A stretch of 64,000 nt of DNA from Termitomyces sp. T153 (lineage: Eukaryota > Basidiomycota > Agaricomycetes > Agaricales > Lyophyllaceae), in NCBI GenBank assembly GCA_018296165.2, contig JACKQL020000007.1:124001-188000 (forward strand), written 5' to 3'. Under the pieces are notes generated by a model. It was not told where the DNA came from and made no database searches. It saw only the letters and a list, made by a program, of their open reading frames with translations. Shown here in pieces: positions 46,918-56,919 of this stretch. Positions within the stretch are counted from its first letter, which is position 1, and each line of letters starts with the position of its first letter. Made by a program: the position numbers and the translations under genes.

Positions 46918-48599
46918 ATGTCTTCTTCAGCTTATTCTCCCACAGCATCTAGGTTGCCGTCCCCGCCATCCCAGCCGTCATCTTCCGAAGATTCAGAGGG
47001 TCGCCAAGATCGCCGTTGGGTCGAGGCAATGTACCGTAGTCATGAGTGTGGTCTGTCTCATGTACCCCAGAATACTGATTGTCCCTTCGCAGAGTTGTCC
47101 GTGGCCATGGCTGGTCCCTCAGGGCCACCGTCTGGCGTGGACATGATGCAGCCACTGGCGGGTGTGGCCCCTTCTACGCGCTCCAAGTCTGGCATTCGTC
47201 CAGAGGTGGTCCGGCTTGTCCCAGAGGGTTTGAAGGTGGTACAGGCGGAGGTGACGCCAGAGCAGTTTGCCGAGGCGGTGGGTCGGGCGAGGGGTCCCCC
47301 CACCCTTGAGTGGTGTCAGGCGGCGGCCCCGGTGAGTGGCTACTTAGCTGTATGTTTCCCAGACCAACATGCCCCTGCAGTGTGCGTCTTGCACCCGACG
47401 AGGGGAGCAGTGTGAATTTGAGGAACCTGCATTGGGGGTACGGCGGGACACGTTGGTGTGCCTTCCATGCCATTTGCGGCACGAGAAGTGCTCCGTCACC
47501 CTGAGTTGGCGGGCCATCTGCGTTGCGGTGGAGCAAGGGTGGGATCAAGGTTGGGTCGCAGTGCAGCTGGAGGAAGGGCGGAAGGGCAGGGTGTCAGGGA
47601 GGGGCTCCGAAGCTGGGGAAGGGGAACGGGTTAGCGCACCTGCCATGAAGGTGGGGCCCCCATGGGGTGGACGGAGGGAGGGGGCCCCTTCCACGCAGGA
47701 GAAAGGGAAATGGAGAGCATCCCCTTCACCTGAGGCGGGTCCCAGTAAGCGGGCGCGGGGCGAGCAGGTAATGGGGGGCCCCCCTGGTTCCGCGGTGTAC
47801 TCCCCTACATCCGGAGCCCCCGTTGAGCAGTCCGCGGATAGGTTGTGGTTGGTTGCGGAGGCCTATCTGCGGCGTTGGGTAGAGAGCTTGGACCGGTTGT
47901 TGGTTGCATGCAAGGAGGAGATTCAGGGGGTATGGGAGGAGAGGGATGGGGCTCGACGGGAGTTGGACAGGGTTCAGAGGGAACGGGACTTGGTGCGGAA
48001 AGACAAGGACATCACCGTTGGGACTGCCGCGGAGCGATTGTCTCATCTGCAGGAGTTGGAGGTGTGGACGGTGCATTTGCAGGCGCGGGTGGAGGTGGCG
48101 GAGGTGGTGACACAGCAGGCAGGAGGCTCAGGGGTGCGGGAGACCCAACAGGGTTCCAGTGCTGGGGGAGTCCGGGCAGCGGCAGAGAGGGTGTGGCGGC
48201 GGGAGAAATGGCTTGCCAACGAGGCGGCCTCAGGCCGGCAAGGAGTGCTTCGTGAGTGGTTTCCCCGCTTCCTGTCTCCTAAGCACTGATTCCATTTCCA
48301 TAAACTGGGCCAGGGAGCATCGCATCCTTCTTGACGGAGTGTCGGCAGCACTGGGGTCCATCCATGATGGGTTGGCGAGGATGCCCGGGGACCTTCCACC
48401 GGAGTTGGGTCAAGGGGTTATGCAGATGGGGCGTCTGTTGGCAGGGCATCGGCAGACCCTGGGGCGTGGTGGGAGATGGCGACGGACGTGGGGGAACCGC
48501 TTCCCGGGCAACCCAAGGTTCTGGTGGTGGTAGTGGCACAGTTGGAAGTGTTCATGGTGGGAAGGGTAGCGGGGTTAGGGTCGGAGGAGGAGGGGGAGT
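46918..48599 (+). CDS. Accessory protein of element C, opposite strand to pol: Zn2Cys6-like cluster plus coiled coil
   Basis: ATG 46918 begins MSSSAYSPTASRLPS. The frame to 47331 joins, across a possible 31-nt intron (47332-47362), to the frame encoding CASCTRRGEQC, 15 residues, then CLPCHLRHEKC (47381-47491). This is C-X2-C-X6-C-X15-C-X2-C-X6-C, the spacing of a Gal4-type binuclear zinc cluster with a slightly long loop. Next come ICVAVEQGWDQGWV, a basic PSKRARG patch, and a long charged coiled coil (about residues 300-420). A further exon (from about 48315: EHRILLDGVSAALGSIHDGL) leads, after one probable frameshift, to WWEMATDVGEPLPG and stop 48597-48599. Nuclear or DNA-binding role is inference. 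The 31-nt intron is unusually short, so the real splice may differ. Confidence 0.7.
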
Positions 48600-48827
48600 G
48601 AGGGGAACTCGGACTCCGTCGTTGACTTGTTCTCTGCCCATTCTTGTTCGATATATATGTACACCACTTGTCTCTATACATTCTCTGGTCCTTCTGCTGA
48701 GTGTGGGAAGTTTCAGATAGAGCAAGGAGAGGAGTAAGTGAAAACACGTAGGAGAGTACTGGTGGGAGTTGAATCCCTGGTGAACCCAGAGGCAGGGGTT
48801 ACGCCCACTATTGCCATCTGTGTTGGG

Positions 48828-50146
48828 TCAGTCCCGGGGGTCCCGGGGCTTGGCAGGATTTCGTCGGTGGAAGTTCCAGAGTTTGTCGGGGGCTCTGTCG
48901 AGGTTCTTTTGGGGTTCCCACATGTTGTCCTCAGGTCTGTAGCCCTTCCAGCGGACCAAGTACTGGAGTCGGCCGCGGACTATCCAGAAGTTGAGGATCT
49001 CGTCAACCTTGTAGTGATACTTGTCCTCGACTTCAACGGGGAGCGGTTGGCTGGGGCGTTGGCCAGGGAAGGGGTCTGGAGCATGCCTTTCAAGGAGTCG
49101 AACATGGAACACAGGGTGGAGGCCCTTCAGGCCCGGAGGCAGGTCGAGCTTGTAAGCGTGGGTGGAGACCTTCCGGAGGACCTTGAATGGGCCGAGGCGT
49201 TTGTGGTCGAGTTTGATGGAAGGCCTCCAGGTCTTAAGATTTTGCCGGTCAAGCCAGACCAGGGTGCTGGGGGGCCAGTCGGGGGTCGGCTTGTGACGGG
49301 CATCGGCGTGCTTGGAGTAGGCTTGGTTGGCAGTGTCGATCTCGTCCCAGAGGAATTGGTGGAGGGATCGGAGGTCCTTGGCGACTTTGTGGGCAACATG
49401 GGAAGGGATGTCTTTGAGGGACAGCATGAGTCGGGGATTGTAGCCCTTGTTGGCGTAAAAGGGGGAAACTCCGGTGGCGGAGTGAGGTGTGTTGTTGTAG
49501 GTGAATTCGGCGAGGGGAAGCTCTGCATGCCAGTCGTTTGTAAATAGTTAACGTAGAGGCAAAGATACTGTTCTAATGTTTGGTTTACATGCTCGGTTTG
49601 TCTGTTGGTTTCTGGGTGGTAGGCGGTAGAGAGGCTGGTTTTGATCTCGAGTGCCTTGCACAGCGATTGCCAAAAATGAGATACAAATAGGGGTCTGCAG
49701 TCGGAGATGATGTCGTCGGGAAGTCTGTGTTTGGAGAATACGTGTTCAAGAAATAGTTTGGCAAAATCCAGGGTGGTGTTGGTGGTGTGGCAGGGGATAA
49801 AGAGGGCTTGTTTAGTAAGGCGGCAGATGACAATGAGGATTGCATCGAAACCTTTGGAGTTGGGGAGTTTGACGATATGATCCATTGATATTGAGGACCA
49901 GGGGTGGCGACCAATGGGGAGGGGTTTCAGTAATCCGTGGGGGCAATGGCGGGGTACTTTGGCCTGTAGGCAGGGTTTGCAGGCTCTTACATATCGCGTG
50001 ACATCCTTCTTCATTCCTGGCCAAAAATAAGTCTGGGAGATGAGTTGAAGGGTCTTATGAATTCCTGGGTGCTCCCAGAGTTTGTGATCATGGTGCTGTC
50101 GGAGTATGTCGAGGCAAATGGACTTGTGGTCCGGGGCGTAGATTCA
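48828..50146 (-). pseudogene. Element C pol 3' part: integrase, GPY/F and chromodomain
   Basis: The zinc-binding region reads HDHKLWEHPGIHKTLQ and then RACKPCLQAK (H-H-C-C). The integrase core has SMDHIVKLP, IISDCRPLF and AYHPETNRQTEH, giving the D-D-E residues. A frame change near 49430 leads to the last ORF (49427-48828) with LGPFKVLRK and [13 protein letters not shown] (GPY/F) and a chromodomain, [20 protein letters not shown] and [19 protein letters not shown]. The chromodomain assigns the element to the chromoviruses, whose integrases are tethered to modified histones. A TGA at 50144-50146 in place of a likely CGA cuts the frame upstream. Confidence 0.9.
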
Positions 50147-51856
50147 TCCACTCTGGAGCAGGAGGTGGTGGTCCGGGGATAGCGAAAAGGGGTTGTCTAT
50201 GCTCGACTCATTGGGGTTGTTGCAGGGGTCGTGCTGGTTGAAGAAGGGGTCCGGGGGTGAATTCCTGATTTGCTGGAGGATTCCTTCTTCATTTAAAATC
50301 AGCACGGCATGTAGATGTTCGGGTGGGATTACCACTTGATGGTTGAATGCATTTCGTTCAGTTTTGAACGATTTCTTCGGGTACACGTTGGGTCTTTGAG
50401 TGAGGGTGTCGGGCTTTGTGCCGAGTCACCCGGGGTGGTAGTGAATAGTAAAATCATACTCCGAAAGGGTTTTGGACCATCGAGCTTGGCGGCAGCTGAG
50501 CTGTTTCGTGGTCGTAAAATATTGCAGGTTATTGTGATCGGAGTAGACTTGGATGCGGTGCAGGGACCCCTTGAGGTAGGCCTGCCACTGATGAAAGGCT
50601 TCAACAATCATGAGGAGTTCCTTGTTGTAAATGTCGTAGTTGAGTTCCACTGGGATCATTGATTGGGTGTAGAAGGCGACAGGGCAGAGATCCTTGCCCC
50701 CCAAGTTCGACTGGGAGAGTATCCCGGTGATAGCATAGTCGGAGGCGTCACATTCAAGCACGATTGGTAGGGAGGGGTCGAAATGGCGGAGGACCGGAGC
50801 AGAGGTGAAGGCCTTCTTCAGGAGAAGGAATACGCTCTGGCACTTGCTGTCCCAGTCCCAAGGGGTGTCCTTCCGTGTGAGTTGGTTGAGGGGTTTGGTG
50901 ATCCCGGAGTAGTTGTTGATGAAGCGGCGATAGAAGTTAGCAAACCCCAAGAATGACTGTACCTCCTTGATGTTCCGCGGGGAGGGCCAGTTGAGTATCG
51001 CGTCGACCTTGGCGGGGTCCATGCGCACACCGTCAGGGGTGACGATGACTCCAAGATATTCGACTTCCACTGTGTGGAGTGAGCACTTCTTGGGTTTGGC
51101 GTGAAGGTGATATTCTCGGAGTTGTTCCAAGACACGGCAGACGTGCTCCGAATGCTCTGCCGGAAAATTCGAGTATATCAGGATATTGTCCAAGTATACA
51201 ATGACAAAGACATTGTTCATGTCATGGAAGATGTCATTCATGAAGTACTGGAAGGTGGCGGGGGAGTTAGTCATTCCAAAGGGCATTACGAGATACTCAA
51301 AGAGGCCATAGTGGGTGCGGAAGGCGGTCTTCCATTCATGTCCCGGGGCAATCCGGACATTGTTGTAGCCGGAATGGAGGTCAATTTTTGTGTAAATCTT
51401 GGCGCTGCAAAAACAATCAACAAGGTCTCCAATTAAGGGGAGGGGGTACCGGTTCTTTTTGGTGACTTTGTTGAGTCCCCGATAGTCCACACAGAGTCAG
51501 AGGGATCCATCTTTTTTCTTGGCAAACAGAACCGGGGCGCCAGCCACGGAGATTGAGGGGCATATGAAACCTTTGCTGAGCATGTCGTCGAGGTATTCCT
51601 TCAGGGCCTGGAGCTCAATTTCAGACATGTTGTAGATCGTGCCAAATGGGGGTGAGGTACCTTCTTCGAGGTCGATCTTGTGGTCATAGGAGCGGTGCGG
51701 AGGGAGTTCCTTGGCACTTCCTTCGGAGAACACGTCAGCAAACTCATGATACTCCGGGGGAACTACTTCGGATAGGATCTGTTCCTCCGTCTTGCTTTCT
51801 GGCACAGTAGTCCCTGCGTGGAGGTATTCCTTGGGTAGGGCTGGCGTGACTTGCAA
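50144..51856 (-). pseudogene. Element C reverse transcriptase and RNase H
   Basis: RT blocks visible: EYHEFADVFSEGSAKELPPH, GAPVLFAKKKDGSL, CVDYRGLNKVTKKNRYPLPL, KIDLHSGYNNVRI, FEYLVMPFGMTNSPATFQ and VIVYLDNILIYS. RNase H: VLECDASDYAITGILSQ, YNKELLMIVEAFHQWQ, VYSDHNNLQYF. The active site should be YLDD; the second Asp is Asn (codon 51186-51188), which should abolish polymerisation. TGA stops at 51497-51499 (in KKKDGSL*LCVDY) and 50426-50428 (in HPG*LGTKPD) sit where relatives have Arg, so both look like CGA-to-TGA. Confidence 0.93.
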
Positions 51857-51877
51857 CTGGAAGGCGGGGGTGCCTTC

Positions 51878-52790
51878 TCATAGGAGGCACGCAAAGGGGA
51901 CGGCGCCAATGATTTTAATGTCAAGGTCTCTGGGGTGGACGGGATTGGATACCGTAGGTGTAACAGTCAGGTCCGGGGTGACGTCGAGATCAGAGATAGA
52001 CTGGAAGCGGAGGTGGATGGTGGCTGCTAAGCTTGCTTTGGGGCCAGGGAATTGCATGGTGAGGTTCTTCCAGTTGATGTCGGGATTGATGTCTTGCAGC
52101 CACAGGAGTCCGAGCACAATCGGGGTCAATAGTTGGGTAACGAGGAGTCGGGCCTGGAACTGCAGGTTGTTATCAAGGGTGAGGGTGTTGTTGTGGTACT
52201 GCATGATTCTTGTTGTGGCGGGGCTCCCGTTGAAGAGTTGGAGCTCGAGGGGTTTGTCAAGGTCGTTGCGTTGGAGGTCGAGTTGGTTGCTGACAAAGAC
52301 ACCGGAGGCGCCGCTGTCTACGAGGGCGGGGAGTACCTTGAGCGAGCTGCCAAGTTGGACATAGATGACGAACGACCATGCAGACCTAGAGCGAAGTTGC
52401 GGCGGGGTCTGGGGTTGGTTGATCGTGGTCTCGGAGTTCTCGGAGGGGGGTGAGACATCAAAGGGTACCAGTCCGGAGTTGGTGGGGTTGTCCCGGTTGA
52501 GGCGTAGGGTGAGACTGGGCCAATCGACATGGGGATTGGTGGAGCGGAGCCATGAGAACCCTAAGACGACGGGGGCGGAGGGGTGTAATTTTGTGACGAG
52601 TAGTCGGAGTTCTTGCTGTTGTCCGTTGGCAAAGGTCAGGGTTGTTTCTAGGCAATGAGTGATGTCTCCCACTGGGGTAGAGTCTCCGTCAAAGAGTTTG
52701 AGGGGGATTGGGGTGGGGAGGCAGTGGAGGGGTTGTGGGGCGAGCGCTGCCACGGATTCTTATCAGTGGCGCTGCTGTCGACTAGTGTGG
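51878..52790 (-). pseudogene. Element C protease region: two retropepsin-like domains in tandem
   Basis: Domain 1 (about 52790-52510) has PTLVDSSATDK, then a frameshift, then PLKLFDGDSTP, TLTFANGQQQELRLLVTKLH, PVVLGFSWLRSTNPHVDW. Domain 2 (about 52330-52060) repeats the order: PALVDSGASGVFV, PLELQLFNGSP, TLTLDNNLQFQARLLVTQLL, PIVLGLLWLQDINPDINW. Each has the catalytic Asp in a D-S-x-A context and the VLG(F/L)xWL flap-distal motif, so they look like a duplication. A linker of about 60 residues separates them. Retropepsins normally act as a dimer of one such domain. Confidence 0.8.
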
Positions 52791-53048
52791 GGATGGGTTT
52801 GTCAGTGAAGGGGAGAGTGGTGCAGAAGAGGAGGTTTGTGGAGGAGTGGGAGGGAAGGTGTGCTGGGGGGTTATCCAGGGTGAGTATCATTGTGCAGAGG
52901 AGTGTGGCTGGGGCGGAGAAGACATTGGGATATGGTCCGCAGTCTAGTGCGTCTTCCAGACCTAAACCGCCAACTCGTTTTCTGTGAACTGGTAGTTACA
53001 GTCCTCTCTGTCGATTGTCCACATGGCGCGTCCCATCACCTGTTGTTC

Positions 53049-55465
53049 AGGACAACTGCGAATAAAGTGTCCCTGCTCACCACATAGGATGCACGCGCCC
53101 TCCTTCCATTGTTTCTCCTGCGTTTCCTCTGGCACGTCGATCCACGGACTGTTCTGGATTCTGTTTGCGCATAGGGCTTCTTGATTGTTGGCAGGGTCCA
53201 GGATGTCATTGTGATTGTCGGGGTGGATATCCAGGGGTACTGGGGTGTCATGGAGGTTGGTGGCATTGAGCTGGGCGGGTGGGCGCTGCCCCGGGGGTTG
53301 GTTGGTGTTGGGGACTCCTCGGCCCAGAGGGAAGTGGGGTGTGGGGTTAGCAGGGTTAGTGGGGATTGAGGATCAGATGCCATTGGTTGCTCTGGCCTGC
53401 CAGTTGGTGTTACCAGAGGTGTTCCAAGAGGTCCGGGGTGCCGTGTTTTTGCTGCAGTCTTCCCAGTAATGTTGGTCAACCTGGGTAACAAGCGCCTTGT
53501 ACCTGTCGTAGGTGGTTTGCTTGGGCACGAGGCAAAGGACGTCCTTGATCCGTTGGGGTAAGGCACAACAGAGGGCAAACTGGAGGGCGTTGTAATTCCA
53601 GCCGGTCTCGTAGGCCTCTCATTCGAATTGTATGATAAAGGTTGTGAAGCGTTTGTTGTTGCGCATTTGGAGGTTGAAGAGATTTTCCTCCACCTCTGCT
53701 ATGGTGTCAAAGATGCCAAACTTACTCAAGAACTCTTGGGTGAAAGCAAGCCAATTGGAGAGTACAGGATTGTTTGGGTTGAACCGGAGTAGTGTGGTGT
53801 AGTGGTTGAAGGCGATGCCCTGTAAGTATGATGCAGCGAAGGCTACTCGTGAGCTCTCAAGCTGAAAAGTGATGGGCTTAGCTTGGAACATAGTTAAACA
53901 CTGAGTCAGGAAGATTTGCCACTTCCAAAGGTTGTGGCCGGTGAAGGGTTCGGGCTTCTGGATGTCGAGTTTACCCTCCTGGGCCAGTGCATTGCGGGTA
54001 TTGTCCTGTGAATTTTGAGTTCGAGGTGGGGGTCCGGTGTTGCAGTAGTAGTAGTAGTGATTTCCGTTTCCACGCTGGGGGGGAAAGTTGTCCATCGCCG
54101 GGCCCCATCCTCCCAGAGGTCTGCCATTGGGTGGTCCTCCACTGGGGTTTTGACCCACGCTACCCAGGGCGGGTCCTGGGGCCCATTGAGGGGGAGGGGG
54201 TCCTGCGGGGATCGGGGGTCCGAAATAGTTGGTGTCGGTGGGGGGATTAGGCATCGGGGCGGGTGGGGGATGAGAGGGGTTGGTGGAAAAAGGGGGTCGG
54301 GGCACCCCGGGGCCCATGGGCTGTCGCGGGGGAACTGGGGCATTGGGACGGGGCGGAGGGGCATTGATACAAGGGGCATGGAGATCGAAGTGGGGGGGTC
54401 GATCTCGCTGAGGCCTGTTGTGCAGGGCGTGTTTGTTGGCGAGGTTGCCCAGCTTGTTGATATAGGAGAGGGTCCTGTTGTCATTGTTGATGCGTAGGGG
54501 CGGTCATTGGGAACAGAGTTTGGGGGCGGCGGGTTGGTCTCAGGTTCGGAAGGCGCTGGGCACGGAGCTGGCCTGGGGCCGGGCAGAGAGAGCCAGGGTG
54601 TGGGCAGCGGGTTGGTCGAACAACCCCCCCGTGGAGGTTCCTCAAGATGCTAGAGGCCACGTTGAGTTCTTCCTGCTGATGGGGAATGGAGGATGGGGCT
54701 TCGTTTCGTGTTCCGATGGGTTCCTCACGTTGCACGTGGAAGGAGCAGGCAGGATCCAGAGGGTCTTCAAAGGGGCGGGGGTTCGGGCTAGTGTGGATTT
54801 CTTTGACCAAGGCACAGAGCTCATTCTGTAAGTTGTCGTTGATGCCCAGGGTGCCTTGCATATTCTCCGGGAGGTTCCCTTGCAGGTAGCGTTCGTGGAA
54901 GTCAAGGAGTCGATCCGCCCAGACCTCCAGAGTTGCGGAGGCATCGGGGTAGCCTAGGTGGGTGAGGAGGGTGCGGGTACGCCTTGCAAATTCTGCAGGG
55001 GACAGGCGGAGGAAGCGGAGGACTTTGTCATGCTGCTGGGCATAGGCTTGGACCCTTTGCTGCCTAGGAGAAGGAGGGGTTTGAGCGGCAAATAGTGGGG
55101 GGGGGGGAATAGTTATTCATGGTCTCCGGAGGGACTGGGGCTGCAGCGGGGATTGGGTACGCATAGTAATGGGTGGGGGGAAGGTAGGCAGGGTTGGGGG
55201 GTGCTGCGGAGTATCCTCCGGGGTTGATACAGGAGTTATTGCCATCGGCGTGGAATGCGGGAGGGCGGCGCCAGCCTGGGGGTATTCCCTGGCTGATGGA
55301 GGGGGCGTAGAATGCCTGGTGGGGGTCAGGGGTCCAGTGACGGGGCACGTACTGGTCCGTGAAGGGACCTGGGTAGAATGGGGCGTAGGGATTTTCCAGT
55401 AGGGGTCGGTTGTAGGCGTCGGTTGGCTAACCGACGGGGTTGTACGTGGGGTTAAACGCAGACAT
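53049..55465 (-). pseudogene. Element C gag (capsid-like region and zinc knuckle), broken
   Basis: ATG 55465 lies 20 nt inside the primer-binding site and reads MSAFNPTYNPVG before a TAG. After a Pro/Tyr-rich part, a C-run near 55096-55107 shifts the frame. Further on come VLRFLRLSPAEFARRTRTLL and, in 54317-53619, the capsid-like stretch PEPFTGHNLWKWQIFLTQCL and YLQGIAFNHYTTLLRF. A TGA at 53619-53621 (FE*EAYETGW) again fits a lost CGA. A CCHC zinc knuckle, CILCGEQGHFIRSC, is at 53093-53052. Several other stops; not translatable as read. Confidence 0.85.
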
Positions 55466-55484
55466 TGAGAACGGGGTAAGGGGG

Positions 55485-55496
55485 AGTCTTGATATT
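55485..55496 (-). promoter_or_regulatory. Primer-binding site of element C (self-priming type)
   Basis: On the element strand AATATCAAGACT follows the 5' LTR by one base (T). It is the exact complement of AGTCTTGATATT in the same LTR (56053-56064 read on the minus strand), which lies downstream of its TATA box. Confidence 0.7.
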
Positions 55497-55497
55497 A

Positions 55498-56497
55498 TGT
55501 CAGGTTCTGCTGACGACGGGGGCTCAGTACACTGGCGAGTCCTTACTAGGCGGACACGATGTCCTGCGCTTATAACTAGGCATCCAGGGTTGGAGCGGAG
55601 GTGGGGAAAGCTTGCGAAGGGGTCCCTAGGGAAAGCAGCCCGAGCAAGTCCTGAATGGTCCAGAAGAGTCTAAGACCGAAGGTACTGGTTGTTGACCCAG
55701 GGTGGGTGTCAGGGCTAGTTTGTGGGCGTGCAAATAGATTGTGGGGTAAGCGGAGGCTTCTTGGGTGATGGGGGCAGGGTCGGAGCTGGACAGGGGATTA
55801 CCAGGGCTTGATGGGTCCCGGGGCCAAGTGGGGAGTGAGGGTCGGAGTTGCCGTAAGAATGTTTGGGTCGTGGCATGTGCGCAGAGTTCGTACTGATGTA
55901 GGGAGCAAGGGAAACTTAGAAGAACAAAGGAAATATGTACAGTTGAGATGAGACGGAGACAAGACAAGACTGAGGAAAAAAAGATAGATTTGAAACTTAA
56001 AAACAGAAACAGAGACGAGACGAGAGACAAAACATAGGAAACCAGTAAATGTAATATCAAGACTAAAGTTTGAGGAGTTATTCTACAACTTATATACCGA
56101 CTACTGGGTACCTCAGAGGGCAGCGGATATGGTGGTGGGAGTTGACGGAGCTGTGCGGAGTCAACAGGTGTTGGGTACAATCCAAGGTTGGGCCACGGCG
56201 GTATTCTGATGGAATCAGTTGGGGGCGCGGCCGCTCTGGGGACGTCGTGATACTCCGGGATGGGTCAGGTAAACTAGGGTAGGGGGTCGGGGACGTATGA
56301 CGTGGCCAGGAACGGTGGGAGAAGGTTTCAGGGGGAGTGTTGATGGCTACAGAGAGGGTGTTGGAGTTGCCGTTGGGGTTTGCTGAAGAAGCATTGGAGT
56401 TATCCAGTGTGGGTGCAAAAGTGTGGGCGGGGTTCAGGGGAGTTAGACGGGAAATTGGGAGGGGTTGGGAGCAGTGTCTAGGGAGCAGGTCATGACA
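55498..56497 (-). repeat. Element C 5' LTR
   Basis: 1000 bp, colinear with 45719-46704. Differences between the two are almost all transitions and mostly at CpG (for example gggcgcgc/gggcgtgc, attgcgg/attgtgg, ttctcggg/ttcttggg). Confidence 0.95.
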
Positions 56498-56502
56498 GAG
56501 CC
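56498..56502. repeat. Target site duplication of element C, right (GAGCC)
   Basis: Matches 45714-45718. Confidence 0.93.
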
Positions 56503-56701
56503 CCTAGAAGAGCCCAACACTATTGTGACCCACCCTGCAAAGCTCCATCAATTACCCTGAAAAAACAAGTAGACACTACTTATGACCCCAGTACATGGCA
56601 CTGACCTGACACTGGCACTCAAACTCCTCCCCCTCGCTGTCATACACCACCACTTTGTCCACATTGGAAAACCATGGAGCTGAGTGATTGGAGGAGGACA
56701 T
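56503..56701 (-). pseudogene. Element B antisense accessory gene, N-terminal part
   Basis: ATG 56701 begins MSSSNHSAPWFSNVDKVVVY, then DSEGEEFECQCQ, the conserved N-terminus also seen in A and D. Upstream on that strand, ttaaaag (about 56740-56747) and a tgatcaatatt palindrome part (about 56826-56837) are conserved. The gene is severed from its main part by element C. Confidence 0.75.
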
Positions 56702-56919
56702 GGAAGAAAATTTTGGGGAACCCTGGGGTATGTCCAAGTCTTTTAATTGATTGGGAAGAACCCCCTGACAAAGCAGCAACCATGCTTTGACTTCACCTCC
56801 CACGCCACCATCATCTGCTGCGGATTGATCAATATTACTTGGCTTTGACTCCCATGCCCCTGCTAATCCCTGACCTGCGCCCCATGTCTTGAGGGTGTCA
56901 ATGTTGAGAGGGGGGGTGA

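Larger units (their letters stand above)
45719..56497 (-). mobile_element. Element C: full-length chromodomain Gypsy element with antisense accessory gene
   Basis: Minus-oriented element of 10.8 kb with LTRs at 45719-46704 (3') and 55498-56497 (5') and the target duplication GAGCC. Gag, tandem retropepsin-like domains, RT, RNase H, integrase, GPY/F and chromodomain lie on the minus strand from 55465 to 48828. The accessory gene lies on the plus strand at 46918-48599. It is the best preserved copy and rich in CpG, yet inactive: several stops and frameshifts and an altered RT active site. It sits inside the accessory gene of element B. Confidence 0.95.
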
